A DNA stretch of 64,000 nt from Pseudomonas sp. B21-056 (GCF_026016325.1 NZ_CP087203.1:3100001-3164000); one strand, 5' to 3'. Shown: positions 27,794 to 37,719, numbered from the stretch's first letter. Notes: generated by a model not told the origin, from the letters alone. Translations and numbers: made by a program.

Positions 27794-28825
27794 TCAGGGA
27801 ATGGGTTTGTTCAGCCAGCTCAGCAATGCTTCATGGAACCGGTCCGGTTCTTCCATCTGCGGAGCGTGCCCCAGATGAGGGAACTCCACCAGGGTCGACC
27901 GCGGGATGAGTTGGGCGACCTGTTTGCCCAGCACCTCGTAGCGACCGAGCTTGGCTTTCACCGCCGGCGGGGCGATGTCGCTGCCGATGGCCGTGGTATC
28001 GGCGGTGCCGATCAGCAACAGGGTCGGCATCTTCAGGTCCTTGAACTCGTAGTAGACCGGCTGGGTGAAGATCATGTCGTAGATCAGCGCCGAGTTCCAC
28101 GCGACCTGGGTCTGTCCGGGCCCCTTGTTCAAGCCGGCGAGCATGTCCACCCAGCGCTCGAACTCCGGTTTCCAGCGGCCGCCATAGTAAGTCGTGCGTT
28201 CGTAATTGCGGATACCGTCGGCGCTGAGTTTCAGCTCCCGTGCATACCATTGATCCACGGTGCGGTAGGGCACGCCGAGGGCTTTCCAGTCCTCCAGGCC
28301 GATGGGATTGACCATCGCCAGGCGCTCCACCTGATCGGGAAACTGCAAGGCATAACGGGTGGCAAGCATGCCGCCGGTGGAGTGGCCCAGGATGATGGCT
28401 TTCTGTATGCCGAGGGCTTTGAGCAGGGCCTGGGTATTGCTCGCCAGTTGTTGGAAGCTGTACTGGTAGTGGTCGGGTTTGCTGGACGTGCAGAAACCGA
28501 TCTGGTCCGCCGCAATCACCCGGTAACCGGCCTCGCTGAGGGTCTTGATCGAGTCGCCCCAGGTGGCGGCGCAAAAGTTCTTGCCGTGCATCAAGACGAT
28601 GCTGCGGCCATTGGCCTTGCCCTGGGCTGGCACGTCCATGTAACCCATCTGCAAGGATTTGCCCTGTGACTGGAAGGCAAAGTGCTTGAGGGTATAGGGG
28701 TATTCGAAACCCTGGAGTTCCGGCCCGTAGGCTGGCCCTTGCGGGGTGTTTTCGGCATGGGCGAGCAGCGGCAGGGCGGCGCTCAGGAACAGGCTGGGTA
28801 ACCAGAGAAAGGCGGGACGCGGCAT
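27794..28825 (-). CDS. Exported alpha/beta hydrolase
   Basis: A 343-residue serine hydrolase with a signal peptide (MPRPAFLWLPSLFLSAALPL..AHA, about 23 residues), so probably periplasmic. The nucleophile elbow is GHSTGG. An HGKNF oxyanion-loop segment and a C-terminal PHLGHAPQ segment with the catalytic His complete the family picture. It resembles epoxide-hydrolase/haloalkane-dehalogenase-like esterases. The ATG at 28825 has AAGGAG 7 bases upstream; a longer frame to 28939 would bury the signal peptide. It is co-transcribed with the hydroxyacid dehydrogenase. Confidence 0.88.
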   Translation of the reverse strand: MPRPAFLWLPSLFLSAALPLLAHAENTPQGPAYGPELQGFEYPYTLKHFAFQSQGKSLQMGYMDVPAQGKANGRSIVLMHGKNFCAATWGDSIKTLSEAGYRVIAADQIGFCTSSKPDHYQYSFQQLASNTQALLKALGIQKAIILGHSTGGMLATRYALQFPDQVERLAMVNPIGLEDWKALGVPYRTVDQWYARELKLSADGIRNYERTTYYGGRWKPEFERWVDMLAGLNKGPGQTQVAWNSALIYDMIFTQPVYYEFKDLKMPTLLLIGTADTTAIGSDIAPPAVKAKLGRYEVLGKQVAQLIPRSTLVEFPHLGHAPQMEEPDRFHEALLSWLNKPIP

Positions 28826-28960
28826 GGTCAATCTCCTTGTGGCAGCCGGCCGATCCTGGGGCGGTCCGGTTATGGCGACATTAACCACAGGCAATCGATG
28901 GGCCGGAATGTTCAACCCGCCCTGGAGAAAATGCGCCATGACGCAGCGCAGCGATCCCCA

Positions 28961-29407
28961 TCAGTGGGCCGGGTAATCCGCCACCACGGTTTGTGTCCCG
29001 TCCTTTTGCAGGCCGATCACCTGGTAGGCGTCGCTCATGCCGTCCATTTCCATGCCGGGCGAGCCCATGGGCATGCCCGGCGCGGCCACGCCGAGCAAGT
29101 CGTCGCGCTGGCTCAATGCCCGCACCTGATCGGCAGGAACGTGGCCCTCCACGAATTTGCCGTTGATCTCGGCGGTGTGGCAGGAACGCAGGTTTGGCGC
29201 CACGCCCACGCGCTGCTTGACTGAAGCCATGTCGGTTTCGACATGGTCATTGACCTTGAAGCCGTTCTCTTGCAGATGAGCGATCCATTTCTTGCAGCAG
29301 CCGCAGTTGGCGTCGCGGTGCACATCGATGGTGGCAGGTGTGGCAGCCTGGGCCAGGGTGGTGATGAACAGGGCGCTCAGGGCGAGCAGATGCAGGGGAT
29401 TGGCCAT
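28961..29407 (-). CDS. DUF411 periplasmic metal-binding protein
   Basis: A 148-residue protein with a signal peptide (cleavage after AQAA near residue 22). The DUF411 core contains a CGCCKKW metal-binding motif, an RSCHTAEI segment and a Gly/Met-rich C-terminal stretch (GMPMGSPGMEMDGM). DUF411 proteins are associated with copper or silver handling. The Met-rich segment here fits periplasmic copper binding. It lies upstream of the alpha/beta hydrolase on the same strand with a 135-base gap, so co-transcription is uncertain. Confidence 0.88.
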   Translation of the reverse strand: MANPLHLLALSALFITTLAQAATPATIDVHRDANCGCCKKWIAHLQENGFKVNDHVETDMASVKQRVGVAPNLRSCHTAEINGKFVEGHVPADQVRALSQRDDLLGVAAPGMPMGSPGMEMDGMSDAYQVIGLQKDGTQTVVADYPAH

Positions 29408-29536
29408 GGGAAGCGGTCTCGTGTGGAGCGGGTTGGCGGGAGGATACCAGAGTAGCGGTTGCGAGCTGACGGGCTGCTGAGGGGGAGATGACAGAGTTGT
29501 CAGGTGGGGTGGCTGTCACTCGGGATGAACAGCCTT

Positions 29537-29758
29537 GTGGGAGCGAGCTTGCTCGCGATAGCGGTGGGTCAGCTTGCCGCGATGGTGGATGTGCTGCCGC
29601 CATCGCGAGCAGGCTCGCTCCCACATGGGATCTGTGCCAGACGCCAACCCAGCTGACACCATGAAACCCTGTGGGAGCGAGCCTGCTCGCGATAGCGGTT
29701 TTACATTCGACATCGATGCAAGTTGACCCACCGCTATCGCGAGCGAGCCCGCTCCCAC
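29537..29758. repeat. Four-unit alternating REP array
   Basis: Four REP units at 29537, 29603, 29671 and 29737 in alternating orientation, with starts 66-68 bases apart. The layout matches the 26580-26801 array. The last unit is a variant (TCGCGAGCGAGCCCGCTCCCAC). The rest of the 385-base gap between the chemoreceptor and DUF411 genes shows nothing. Confidence 0.93.
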
Positions 29759-29792
29759 AGGGGGAGCAGTGCTTGCAGGGTGGCAACCGTTC

Positions 29793-31787
29793 TCAGCGAA
29801 GCTTGAATCGGCCCATGATTGCATTCACCTGGCTGTTGGCTTCCAGCAGTTGCCGGGTGTTGTTTTCGCTGGCCAATCCGCCTTCCACCAGTTCCTCCAC
29901 CATATGGCGGATCTGCACCATGCTGCGGTTGATTTCTTCGGTCACGGCGCTCTGTTGTTCGGCGGCGGTGGCGATCTGGGTGCTCAGGCTGTTGATCTGG
30001 CCGACGGAGCCGGCCATTTCATCCAGGCCGGAGTTGACCCGGGAGGTCGCGTCGGCAGCCGACTGGCAACTGGCCTGGGTGTTCTCCATCGCCGCAACCG
30101 ACGAACTCACGCCTTGAGTCAGGCGGGTCAGCATTTCGTTGATTTCCGAGGTACTGGCCTGGGTGCGGGCGGCGAGGGCACGCACCTCGTCGGCCACCAC
30201 GGCGAAGCCGCGACCTTGTTCACCGGCCCGGGCGGCTTCGATGGCGGCGTTGAGCGCCAGCAGGTTGGTCTGCCCGGCGATGGCACCGATCACACCGAGA
30301 ATCTCGGTGATGCGTTGCGCATCCTGCTGCATGCTTTCGACCTTGCGGGTGGCGCTGGCGACTTCATCGATCAGTGCCACCACGCTGTTGGAGGCCTCGC
30401 CCACCACCACGCGAGAACGATCGGCATGTTCGTTGGCGCGCTGGGTGAACGCCGCTGTCTCGGCGGCGTTCAGGGCCACGCTTTCGGCCGTGGAGCTCAT
30501 TTCGGTGATGGCGGTCACGGTCTGGTCGGTTTCCGAGGCGTGGCGCATCAGGATTTCGCTGGTGTGGGCCGACGTCCGCTGCAGGTTGTCCAGGCTCGAA
30601 GCCATGGCACCGGTTGCCTGGGTCACTTCGCCGATCATGTCTTGCAGGTAAACGATGAAGCGGTTGACCGAATGACCAATCGCTCCCAGTTCGTCCTCGG
30701 CACGGATGGTGATGCGCCGGGTCAGGTCGGCATCGCCGGTGGACAGCGCATCGATGTTGCCCTTGAGCATCTTCATGCGGCCGGTCAACTGACGGATCGC
30801 GTACAACTGCATCAGCACCAGCAGGATGACCATCGGGATCTGCAGCAGGCTGAGGGTGTTCAGTACGTCATCGCGCTGGGCGGTGATCAGGCGGGTTGGC
30901 AAGGCGGTGGCAAGGAACCAGGGCGTGCCTTCGATAGGACGCATGAAAAACGTGCTGGCTTCGCCCTTGTTGTCGAACTCGACGCGCTGCAGCGATTGAT
31001 CGCGTTTAGCCAGGCCAGCCTTGACCTGAGCGGCAAACGGCGAAGCGGCTGCCAGTTCGCTGATGTTCTTGAGCACGATCGGACCGCTGATGCGCGAGCT
31101 GTTGCTGATGATTTTGCCGTCGCCTTCGACAATCAGCATTTCAGCATTCAGGTCGGCTTCCTTGCGCGCCACCAGGTCATTGAAGAACCCCAGGGTCACG
31201 TCGATGGTGGAGACGCCATACGGCACGCCGTTCTTCTGGATGGCCATGGCGCAGTTGGTGCGCGGTTCGGCGCTGGCGTCATCTTTATACGCGGCGGCCC
31301 AGGCGCATTTGCCGGGTGGGGTGGCCATGCCGCCCTTGTGCCAGGGTTGGTCGTAATAGTTCGGCGCGGCGTCGCTGTTCCAGAAGGTGTTGACCACCAG
31401 TTTGCCGGAGCCGTCGCGATGCCAGAAGGTGCTGAACTTGCTGCGTCCTTCGGCTCGCTGGTTGGGCAGCGGCCAGATCCCGCCACCGAAGACTTTCGGT
31501 TCGCCGTATTGATCCACCAGGCCCGGGAGTACCTTGTCGATGGCATCGCTGTCGAGCAACGGGATGGTCTGGGTGATGCTGCGTTGCTGGGCTTGCACTT
31601 TGTTCAGCTCGCCCTGGATCTGCTCCGCGACTTCGCCGATGCGATTGAGCGCTACTTGCTCCTCGGTCTGGCGCAGCTTGGGCGCGACCAGGTAGCTGAT
31701 GCCCACCACAGTGAGGATGGACAACACGAGGATGAATAGGACCAGGAACAGCGTGTAGCGGGCCTGAATGGTGCGGAATGAGGACAT
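29793..31787 (-). CDS. Methyl-accepting chemotaxis protein (dCache type)
   Basis: A 664-residue inner-membrane chemoreceptor. Its parts are TM1 (about 11-31), a large periplasmic double-Cache ligand domain (about 35-295), TM2 (about 305-327), a HAMP domain (about 330-385), and a long cytoplasmic signalling coiled coil. The hairpin tip reads [17 protein letters not shown], which contacts CheA/CheW. It lacks an obvious C-terminal CheR-tethering pentapeptide. The ATG at 31787 has AAGGAA upstream; the longer frame to 31943 adds residues without family character. It lies downstream of the lux-like operon on the same strand (122-base gap). The ligand is unknown. Confidence 0.92.
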   Translation of the reverse strand: MSSFRTIQARYTLFLVLFILVLSILTVVGISYLVAPKLRQTEEQVALNRIGEVAEQIQGELNKVQAQQRSITQTIPLLDSDAIDKVLPGLVDQYGEPKVFGGGIWPLPNQRAEGRSKFSTFWHRDGSGKLVVNTFWNSDAAPNYYDQPWHKGGMATPPGKCAWAAAYKDDASAEPRTNCAMAIQKNGVPYGVSTIDVTLGFFNDLVARKEADLNAEMLIVEGDGKIISNSSRISGPIVLKNISELAAASPFAAQVKAGLAKRDQSLQRVEFDNKGEASTFFMRPIEGTPWFLATALPTRLITAQRDDVLNTLSLLQIPMVILLVLMQLYAIRQLTGRMKMLKGNIDALSTGDADLTRRITIRAEDELGAIGHSVNRFIVYLQDMIGEVTQATGAMASSLDNLQRTSAHTSEILMRHASETDQTVTAITEMSSTAESVALNAAETAAFTQRANEHADRSRVVVGEASNSVVALIDEVASATRKVESMQQDAQRITEILGVIGAIAGQTNLLALNAAIEAARAGEQGRGFAVVADEVRALAARTQASTSEINEMLTRLTQGVSSSVAAMENTQASCQSAADATSRVNSGLDEMAGSVGQINSLSTQIATAAEQQSAVTEEINRSMVQIRHMVEELVEGGLASENNTRQLLEANSQVNAIMGRFKLR

Positions 31788-31909
31788 TGGGGTGTTCCTT
31801 GCTCGAAAGCGTCTTTCGGGGCGGTAGACGTGTCTGTATCGGCCCCTGGCCATAACGCTTGAATGGCGCACGCCTGGCGAGGGGTACCGTTCGTCTACAA
31901 CGTTGCCCG

Positions 31910-32854
31910 TCATGCCGCCGAGCTGACCCGCGTGCCTCTCCAATTGCGCGTATGGGCCTGCAGCTCATCGTGCAGCCGCTGCATCGGCCCGGCATGCAGG
32001 TCGAGCTGGCGAGCCTGGGCACCACGGTGGAACAGCGCCTGCCAGTTCAGCTCGCCTTCGAGGGGCAGCATGCCGGTGAAGATGAACCCGGCGGCCATCA
32101 ACCGTCGATAATCATCGGGGAACTGCCGGCGCAGTCCGAGTCGTACCGAGATCGACCATTGGGCCGGCAAGCGTTGCAGTTGCCGGGCCAGGTGCCGGCT
32201 CATCTGCCCGGCGACGACGTCGATACGCCCGGGTAACGAGCTGATCTGCAACGGCTGTGTCGGAGTGGGGGCGTCGTCGAACGTGGTTCCAAAATGCGCA
32301 ACCAAGGGGGCCATCAACCATTGGCACGCGGCAGGCCATTGCACCTGCGGCAGCGGACGGTGATGATCGCCGATCAACTGACAGCCGACCACAATGGTCT
32401 CGGCTTGGGCCGTGGCGAACGGCGAGGGCACATGGTCGGGCATCAATCCGGTGTCATGGAAACCGAGCCGCTGCGCCAATCGCTGGCTGTAGCGGTGGCT
32501 GGTGACTTGTTTGATGGATAGCCTCACGAGGCCGAGGTCCTCACAGCGCTCCAGTAACTGCCGACCCAGGCGGGTAGCAATCTGACTGCCCTGCAGTGCA
32601 GGGTCCACTGCCACGAGTGCCAGTTCTGCATCATCCCGGTTCGCGGCAGGTCGGCACAACGCAGCGTGGCCAACCACCCGGTCCTCCAGCACGGCAACCA
32701 TGGAAAACCACTGTCGATGCTGGTGGTGCTGGCAAATCATATGTGGCACGTAGACGTCCGGCGAAACGTAGTGATCGCCGTATACCCGACGGAACAGTTC
32801 ACTGGTTCCGAGGGCATCCGTGGGCCTGAACGCCCTGATGACCACGGCGCTCAT
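31910..32854 (-). CDS. GNAT N-acyltransferase with C-terminal extension
   Basis: A 314-residue protein. Residues about 5-155 form a GNAT fold with the acyl-CoA-binding signature [15 protein letters not shown] (normally Q/R-x-x-G-x-G/A). The C-terminal 155 residues are unassigned and may be a second degenerate GNAT-like half. Its start overlaps the stop of the PaaK-like gene by 4 bases (ATGA), making it the last gene of the lux-like operon. Inference: it acylates or acetylates the amine or hydroxyl partner of the operon's product, or accepts its activated acyl group. Confidence 0.75.
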   Translation of the reverse strand: MSAVVIRAFRPTDALGTSELFRRVYGDHYVSPDVYVPHMICQHHQHRQWFSMVAVLEDRVVGHAALCRPAANRDDAELALVAVDPALQGSQIATRLGRQLLERCEDLGLVRLSIKQVTSHRYSQRLAQRLGFHDTGLMPDHVPSPFATAQAETIVVGCQLIGDHHRPLPQVQWPAACQWLMAPLVAHFGTTFDDAPTPTQPLQISSLPGRIDVVAGQMSRHLARQLQRLPAQWSISVRLGLRRQFPDDYRRLMAAGFIFTGMLPLEGELNWQALFHRGAQARQLDLHAGPMQRLHDELQAHTRNWRGTRVSSAA

Positions 32855-34125
32855 CCGGCCGGCCTCGCTGCCATCGGGCCATAGACCCTACGGTCGATGA
32901 CCGGCAGGTGTTTGCCGGAGCGTGGGTGACGCTCCAGGTCCTGCGCCTGGCAGGCATGCACTTGCAGGTCGAGTTGATCGATGCCCGGATGGTGCTGGAT
33001 CAAAGCGGATTTCAGCGCCTGGGACAGTGATTCGCAGGTGTTCGCGGGGTTGTCGGGGGCCCATTTGAGCACCATACGATCAGTGTTTCCGGCGGGCTCG
33101 ATGATCAGTTGCCATTGAAGTTCGCCGCCGATGCCTTGGATGATCTCGCTGATCTGTTGCGGGAGCAGCGAAGCCACGCCGACCCGCACCCGCTGGCTCT
33201 GTGCACTACGTCCCGCCAGCTCGAACTTGCGACGAGGGGTGCCGGCAGGCTCGCGCCAACAGGCCCGGTCACCCACGGGGTAACGCACAATCGGCATCAG
33301 GGTCCGGGTGAAGTTGGTCACCACCAGATTGCCGGGGCGGTCGCATGCCTCGATGAGCTCGCCGCTGACTTCATCGATGATATCTACCCGCGTCTGTTCG
33401 TCGAATACGCGGTGCTCGCCGAGCCTGCAATCAGGGGCGCTGGCCCCCACCAGTCCGGCGTCCACGCTGGCATAACCGATGGAGGTGAAGCGTGCCTGGG
33501 GAAAGGCTTGTCGCAACATCGGCAGTTGGCGCTCGAACAGGTGCTCCCCGCCGAACAGCACGGTGGTGATCCCGGGCAGCGTCCGACCCTGCTGATTCAG
33601 ATGACTGGCAATCGCCAGTAGATGGGCCGGGACGCCCGCCAGCACATTGATACGGTGTGCGGTCACCGCGTCGGCCAGCACCTCGGGTTCTACCGATCCG
33701 GTGAAGGGGAACTCGGCAATCGGGAGATCAACCTGGCAGAGGGCGCCATGAATGAACAGGAAGCTCGCATACAGGTCCCCCGAAAAGAACAGGTTGGCAA
33801 TTCGATCACCCGCTTCAAGCTGGGCGGACAGATGGCGGGCGAAGCAATCGAGCATCTGTTGCCATTCCGAGCGGGTGTACACCGACAGTTTTCCCTGACT
33901 GGTCGTGCCACCGGTTTTATAGATCAGGGCATCGGTGACTGGAGCGGTCAGTACATCCCAGCTGTCCAGGTCATGGCTGCCGCGCCAGTAATCGCGGGTG
34001 TCGACAATCGGCAGGTCCTCAAAAACGCAGCCTTGCGCGGGTAGATGCTTCCAGTGGTTCTGGTAATACGCTGAATGCAGGCGGATATGGGCCAGCCATT
34101 GTTCAAATGGGAACGCAGTACTCAT
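32851..34125 (-). CDS. PaaK-like adenylate-forming enzyme
   Basis: A 424-residue protein of the phenylacetate-CoA ligase/LuxE superfamily. The nucleotide-binding loop is TGGTTSQGK at residues about 71-79. A later LFGGEHLFERQLPML and a SIGYASVDAG segment match the A5-type motif seen in PaaK. It lacks the Cys-x-Cys-Gly knuckle present in the fused PaaK domain upstream. It should activate a carboxylic acid as an acyl-AMP, then transfer it to CoA, a carrier or an amine. It starts 53 bases after the fusion gene and overlaps the GNAT gene downstream. No specific substrate can be named. Confidence 0.8.
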   Translation of the reverse strand: MSTAFPFEQWLAHIRLHSAYYQNHWKHLPAQGCVFEDLPIVDTRDYWRGSHDLDSWDVLTAPVTDALIYKTGGTTSQGKLSVYTRSEWQQMLDCFARHLSAQLEAGDRIANLFFSGDLYASFLFIHGALCQVDLPIAEFPFTGSVEPEVLADAVTAHRINVLAGVPAHLLAIASHLNQQGRTLPGITTVLFGGEHLFERQLPMLRQAFPQARFTSIGYASVDAGLVGASAPDCRLGEHRVFDEQTRVDIIDEVSGELIEACDRPGNLVVTNFTRTLMPIVRYPVGDRACWREPAGTPRRKFELAGRSAQSQRVRVGVASLLPQQISEIIQGIGGELQWQLIIEPAGNTDRMVLKWAPDNPANTCESLSQALKSALIQHHPGIDQLDLQVHACQAQDLERHPRSGKHLPVIDRRVYGPMAARPAG

Positions 34126-34178
34126 CAGGGGGCTCTCGGGCTATGAAGTTCGCTGGATAAGTGGCGGGCGAAGGGCGA

Positions 34179-36590
34179 TCAGCCGGGTCTTCTGGAGTCA
34201 ATCACCAGCGGGACTTTGCCGCTGTGTCTGTTATGTTCGAAGCGTTCGGCCGGGCAGTGCCGGACTTCCAGTACCAGCAGGGCGGCATCGACCGACGCGC
34301 ACAGCGGTTTCAGGGCCAGGACCCTGCGCCGTACCGTTTCCGCGGCGCCGTCGGCGCGGATCAGCAAGCGCTCACAACCGCTGCTGTCGTGATCGAGGAC
34401 AATTTGAATGGCGACCCGGGCCAGCTCGACAAGCTCCCGGGTATTGATGGACTCCGTGGCAACACGCAGCACGCGACCGTGACGCTGGCGCAGCTCGAAC
34501 CTGGGTGACTCCAGGCCACAAGGACAGGGGCCTGGCAACCAGCGTCCGCAATCGCCGACGTCGTAGCGCTGGAGAGGATGCACCTGGCGCTGCCGGGTGG
34601 TGAACAGCAAGCGTCCGGTCTCCCCCGGGCTGATCGGAACATCCTGATCCAGGTCGATGATTTCCAGGTGCTGGATGTCGTCCATCAGATGGAACACGCC
34701 ATCGTCGCTGGCGGCGCAGGCATGGCCGAGGGGGCCTGCGTCCACGCTGCCGTACAGGGCCGAGCGAATGCTGGTGACGCCGCAGTCCAGGAACAATTGC
34801 CGGCTGGCGTGTCCCAGGTGCTCGCCGCCCAACAGCACCTTGCGCACCCCGCCGTAGCCTTGAAGGGCTCGCTTCTGGCTCGAGAACAGACGTTGCAGGG
34901 TGCTCGGCATGCCGATCAACGTGTTGATGCCGTGGGCGACGATCATCTCGGCGACTTCGTCGAATGCCTGGTCCGTCGGTGCCCCCATGGGGTAGTGCAC
35001 GACGCTCATCTGCTCGAGTATTTTCGAGAAGCTGAAAAAGCCGCCGTAGAGGTTGCCGCCGTAGAACAGGTTCATCACCCGGTCCCGCGCAGGGTCCAGG
35101 CCGGCCGCGCGCAGTCCGTCGGCGGCGGCACGCATGTGGCGATCGAAATCGCGATAGCTGTAGCACGACAGCACGGGTGCGCCGCTGCTACCGCCGGAAC
35201 GGAAGAACAGCTGCGCCTGGGCGTCGATGGGCAGCGCCATGAAACCTGCCTTGTCCATGATCGGCGTCGAAGGGTCCATCGGTATCGGCGCTGGAGAAGC
35301 GTCCAGCGTGACACGATGGTTCGCGACGTGGGCTTCAAGGCCGACCGACACCCGGCGGCTCAAGCGTTGCAGCGCGTAGACGCCATCGTGGGGCTCGCCG
35401 TCATAACCCTGTTGAATCTCGCGGGTTGCCGAGAGACGGGATACGCCGGCGGCTATCAGGCGGCGTGTCAGCGTTGGCGCCTGCTCCGGTTCACAGATGA
35501 GTGCGCAGCTCTGCAACACGTTCCGCCAGGGCAGCAGGGTCTCGGTCATGGCCGCTTGGGGGACTGGCCGCAGCAGCAGGGTGCGGAACAGCGGCGACGG
35601 CGACAGCTCGCGATGATGTTCCCAGAGAATGCGCCAGCCATCACCGGCCCAGACTCGGCCTGCATGCTCCGCGAAGCTGTGGTCCAATCGGGCAAGCGCC
35701 GTTCGGGTGGTGACCTCGCAGGCTTCGGCCGTGGTCAGCGCCAGCGCCGGCCATTGTCCGGCCCGCCGTTCGAATGCGGCGGCCAGGGCGTCGCCCACTT
35801 GCTGCATCACGCCGGGCTCGTCAGTGTCTACCAGCAGCCATTGCGGGCTGGAGCAGGCTTGCTGGTCGAGGCGACAGATTTCATCCACCAGGCTGTCCAG
35901 TGCCTGGGGGGTGGCGGCGTGAGGCGTGGCATAGGCGAAGCTGACGCGATGCCCCCAGTCGATCCAGCGACACCCGCTGGGGATCTGCTCGCGAAGGGCC
36001 TTGAGCGCCGTCTCGCCGCCCCAGGCGCTGACCCCCTGTGCCAGGGCGAAAAGACGCCGGCTGTCGTGGTGGGGCACCGGCAATACCGCCAGGTAATCAC
36101 AGAGCCGGCCACTGTCGTCGCACGCCAGGAAAGCCGCCAGCAGGCGCGCCGTCAGATCCCCATCCCGTGTGCTCGGGCGTATCCAGTTGATGTTGCCCGC
36201 CAGCAGGCTTTCCAGGGCCGCGCAGAACGCCAGCAGCGGCGCGTTGCCCGGCGTGACGTGCACCACCAGGCCCAAGGGCTGCCAGCTTTCAAAGGGGCCA
36301 TCGCTGTAGTCGATGCGCCGCAGCGAGCGAGGGTCTGGTCCCAGTTCCCGTGCGAGTTTCACGCTCAGTTGCTCGCGCCCGCAGAACGCGATCAGCGCCT
36401 GGCGCTGGTCCTCGTCGAGGAACGAGTCCCGTCCCGCCGCGCGCAGTGTTTGAGCGAACGCCTCGGCGCAGTCGAGCACGTTGTCACTCGACGGGGACGC
36501 AGCCAGGAGGGCGGGCAGTTGCGCTTGCAGGCGTTCGAGGGCCTGGTCGAGTGTCAGGCTCCCCAGCAGTTGGCCGTTGATGAGGTACAT
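34179..36590 (-). CDS. LuxC acyl reductase fused to PaaK-like adenylating domain
   Basis: An 803-residue two-domain protein. Residues about 1-420 match LuxC, the NADPH-dependent acyl-CoA/acyl-protein reductase of bacterial bioluminescence. They carry the nucleotide-region HVTPGNAPL (about 111-119) and the active-site Cys246 in DQQACSSPQ. Residues about 440-803 are a PaaK-like AMP-forming domain with loop SGGSSGAP (465-472), GGEHLGHASRQL, and a CPCG knuckle near the C-terminal subdomain. LuxC is normally a stand-alone protein of about 480 residues. The fusion suggests direct hand-over of an activated acyl group to the reductase. It starts 1 base after the luxE-like stop, so translation is tightly coupled. 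Confidence 0.87.
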   Translation of the reverse strand: MYLINGQLLGSLTLDQALERLQAQLPALLAASPSSDNVLDCAEAFAQTLRAAGRDSFLDEDQRQALIAFCGREQLSVKLARELGPDPRSLRRIDYSDGPFESWQPLGLVVHVTPGNAPLLAFCAALESLLAGNINWIRPSTRDGDLTARLLAAFLACDDSGRLCDYLAVLPVPHHDSRRLFALAQGVSAWGGETALKALREQIPSGCRWIDWGHRVSFAYATPHAATPQALDSLVDEICRLDQQACSSPQWLLVDTDEPGVMQQVGDALAAAFERRAGQWPALALTTAEACEVTTRTALARLDHSFAEHAGRVWAGDGWRILWEHHRELSPSPLFRTLLLRPVPQAAMTETLLPWRNVLQSCALICEPEQAPTLTRRLIAAGVSRLSATREIQQGYDGEPHDGVYALQRLSRRVSVGLEAHVANHRVTLDASPAPIPMDPSTPIMDKAGFMALPIDAQAQLFFRSGGSSGAPVLSCYSYRDFDRHMRAAADGLRAAGLDPARDRVMNLFYGGNLYGGFFSFSKILEQMSVVHYPMGAPTDQAFDEVAEMIVAHGINTLIGMPSTLQRLFSSQKRALQGYGGVRKVLLGGEHLGHASRQLFLDCGVTSIRSALYGSVDAGPLGHACAASDDGVFHLMDDIQHLEIIDLDQDVPISPGETGRLLFTTRQRQVHPLQRYDVGDCGRWLPGPCPCGLESPRFELRQRHGRVLRVATESINTRELVELARVAIQIVLDHDSSGCERLLIRADGAAETVRRRVLALKPLCASVDAALLVLEVRHCPAERFEHNRHSGKVPLVIDSRRPG

Positions 36591-36591
36591 A

Positions 36592-37719
36592 TCAGTGCTC
36601 CTTGATCAGTTCAGCGGCCGCCATGGCGCAGCTTCGGCTGGCGCTGGTGCCGGCACGGCCATGCAGCTCGAACCACTGGGTGCTCGCACCGCATTCGCAG
36701 TCGGCGGGGTGCAGGGTCGCGAGATCGCTCATCACCACGGCATGGGCGGGGCTGGAGGAGATATAAGGCGAGACGAACGACAGCAATCCGGCCTCGCCGA
36801 ACGGCTGCACATTGAAGTTCGAGGGGTGACGGATGAAGACTTTCGAATAGACCGGTACATGAAACCGATGACGGGCACATTCGATGTAGGGCACGGCGTG
36901 CTCGACAGCTCCATAGCCGTCGCGGCACCGATGGGCTTCGATGCCCAGTTGCCGGGTGATGCGCTCGTAGACCTGATGGCGAGGCATCTCCTGGGCGGCC
37001 TGTTTTTTCCAGCCGCCGCCAAGAAATACCAGGGACGCAGGCGCGAGTGTCAGGTCCGGGACGGCGGTCTCGCGCATGCGCTCGAGTACGTGCCAAAGCA
37101 GCGCCGGAAAGCCGAAAATCCTCACCGGCAGGCCTTGCTCGGCGAATGCCTGCAGGGCGCGGATGACACCGAAAACGTCGAACTCATGACCGCTGCCGGT
37201 GCGTCGCAAGGCATAGACAACGCTGTTGGCCGGGGCGAAGCGACACAGGAACTGATCGGTATAGGCCGTACCGAGGCGATTGTCCGGTTCGGGTTCATGG
37301 CTGAGCAACAGGTAGTTGCACGGCGAGTCCGGCGTGGACCAACCGTAGTGATCGAAGATACGCGCCACCATCCCCTGGGCCGCCGCCATGCTGCGTGCGT
37401 CATAGCGCATGCGACTTTTCTGGCCGCCGGTACCCGAAGAAGTCAGCTCCAGGGCTTCCTCGCCAGTAGGACTGACCAGCAAGCGCTGCTTGAAGTAGTT
37501 GGCGTAGATGGGCGGCAGGCGCGACCAGTCCGTCAGATGCTCCAGGTCCGCGGCGGCGAGCCCGTTGGCGTTGAGCCAGTCTTCGTAGCCGGGGGTGTGG
37601 TGGCTATGGAACAGGCTGATCTCGGCCATGGCTCGATCGAACAGCCCGCAGGGTACCGAATCGGGGCTATAGGGTTGCGGCAATGCGCACAGCGCATCGG
37701 CGTGTGGGAAATGAATCAT
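36592..37719 (-). CDS. LuxE-type acyl-protein synthetase
   Basis: A 375-residue LuxE-family enzyme. LuxE activates a fatty acid with ATP and holds it as a thioester before handing it to LuxC. The phosphate loop is ELTSSGTGGQKS at residues about 91-102. A LGGGWKK segment and a DGYGAVEH motif follow, as in the family. Cys364, 11 residues from the C-terminus in ASRSCAMAAAEL, is placed like the acylated Cys of Vibrio LuxE. A CECG knuckle lies before it. It is followed after 1 base by the luxC-paaK fusion and preceded (28-base gap) by the MFS gene. Confidence 0.87.
   Translation of the reverse strand: MIHFPHADALCALPQPYSPDSVPCGLFDRAMAEISLFHSHHTPGYEDWLNANGLAAADLEHLTDWSRLPPIYANYFKQRLLVSPTGEEALELTSSGTGGQKSRMRYDARSMAAAQGMVARIFDHYGWSTPDSPCNYLLLSHEPEPDNRLGTAYTDQFLCRFAPANSVVYALRRTGSGHEFDVFGVIRALQAFAEQGLPVRIFGFPALLWHVLERMRETAVPDLTLAPASLVFLGGGWKKQAAQEMPRHQVYERITRQLGIEAHRCRDGYGAVEHAVPYIECARHRFHVPVYSKVFIRHPSNFNVQPFGEAGLLSFVSPYISSSPAHAVVMSDLATLHPADCECGASTQWFELHGRAGTSASRSCAMAAAELIKEH

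Noticed and set aside
29769..31739. 656-residue plus-strand frame opposite the chemoreceptor
   Set aside because: His/Gly/Gln-rich shadow with no family features.
34578..36605. 675-residue open frame on the plus strand opposite the luxC-paaK fusion
   Set aside because: Low-complexity translation without a recognisable domain, fully antisense to a strongly supported gene; an effect of high GC third positions.
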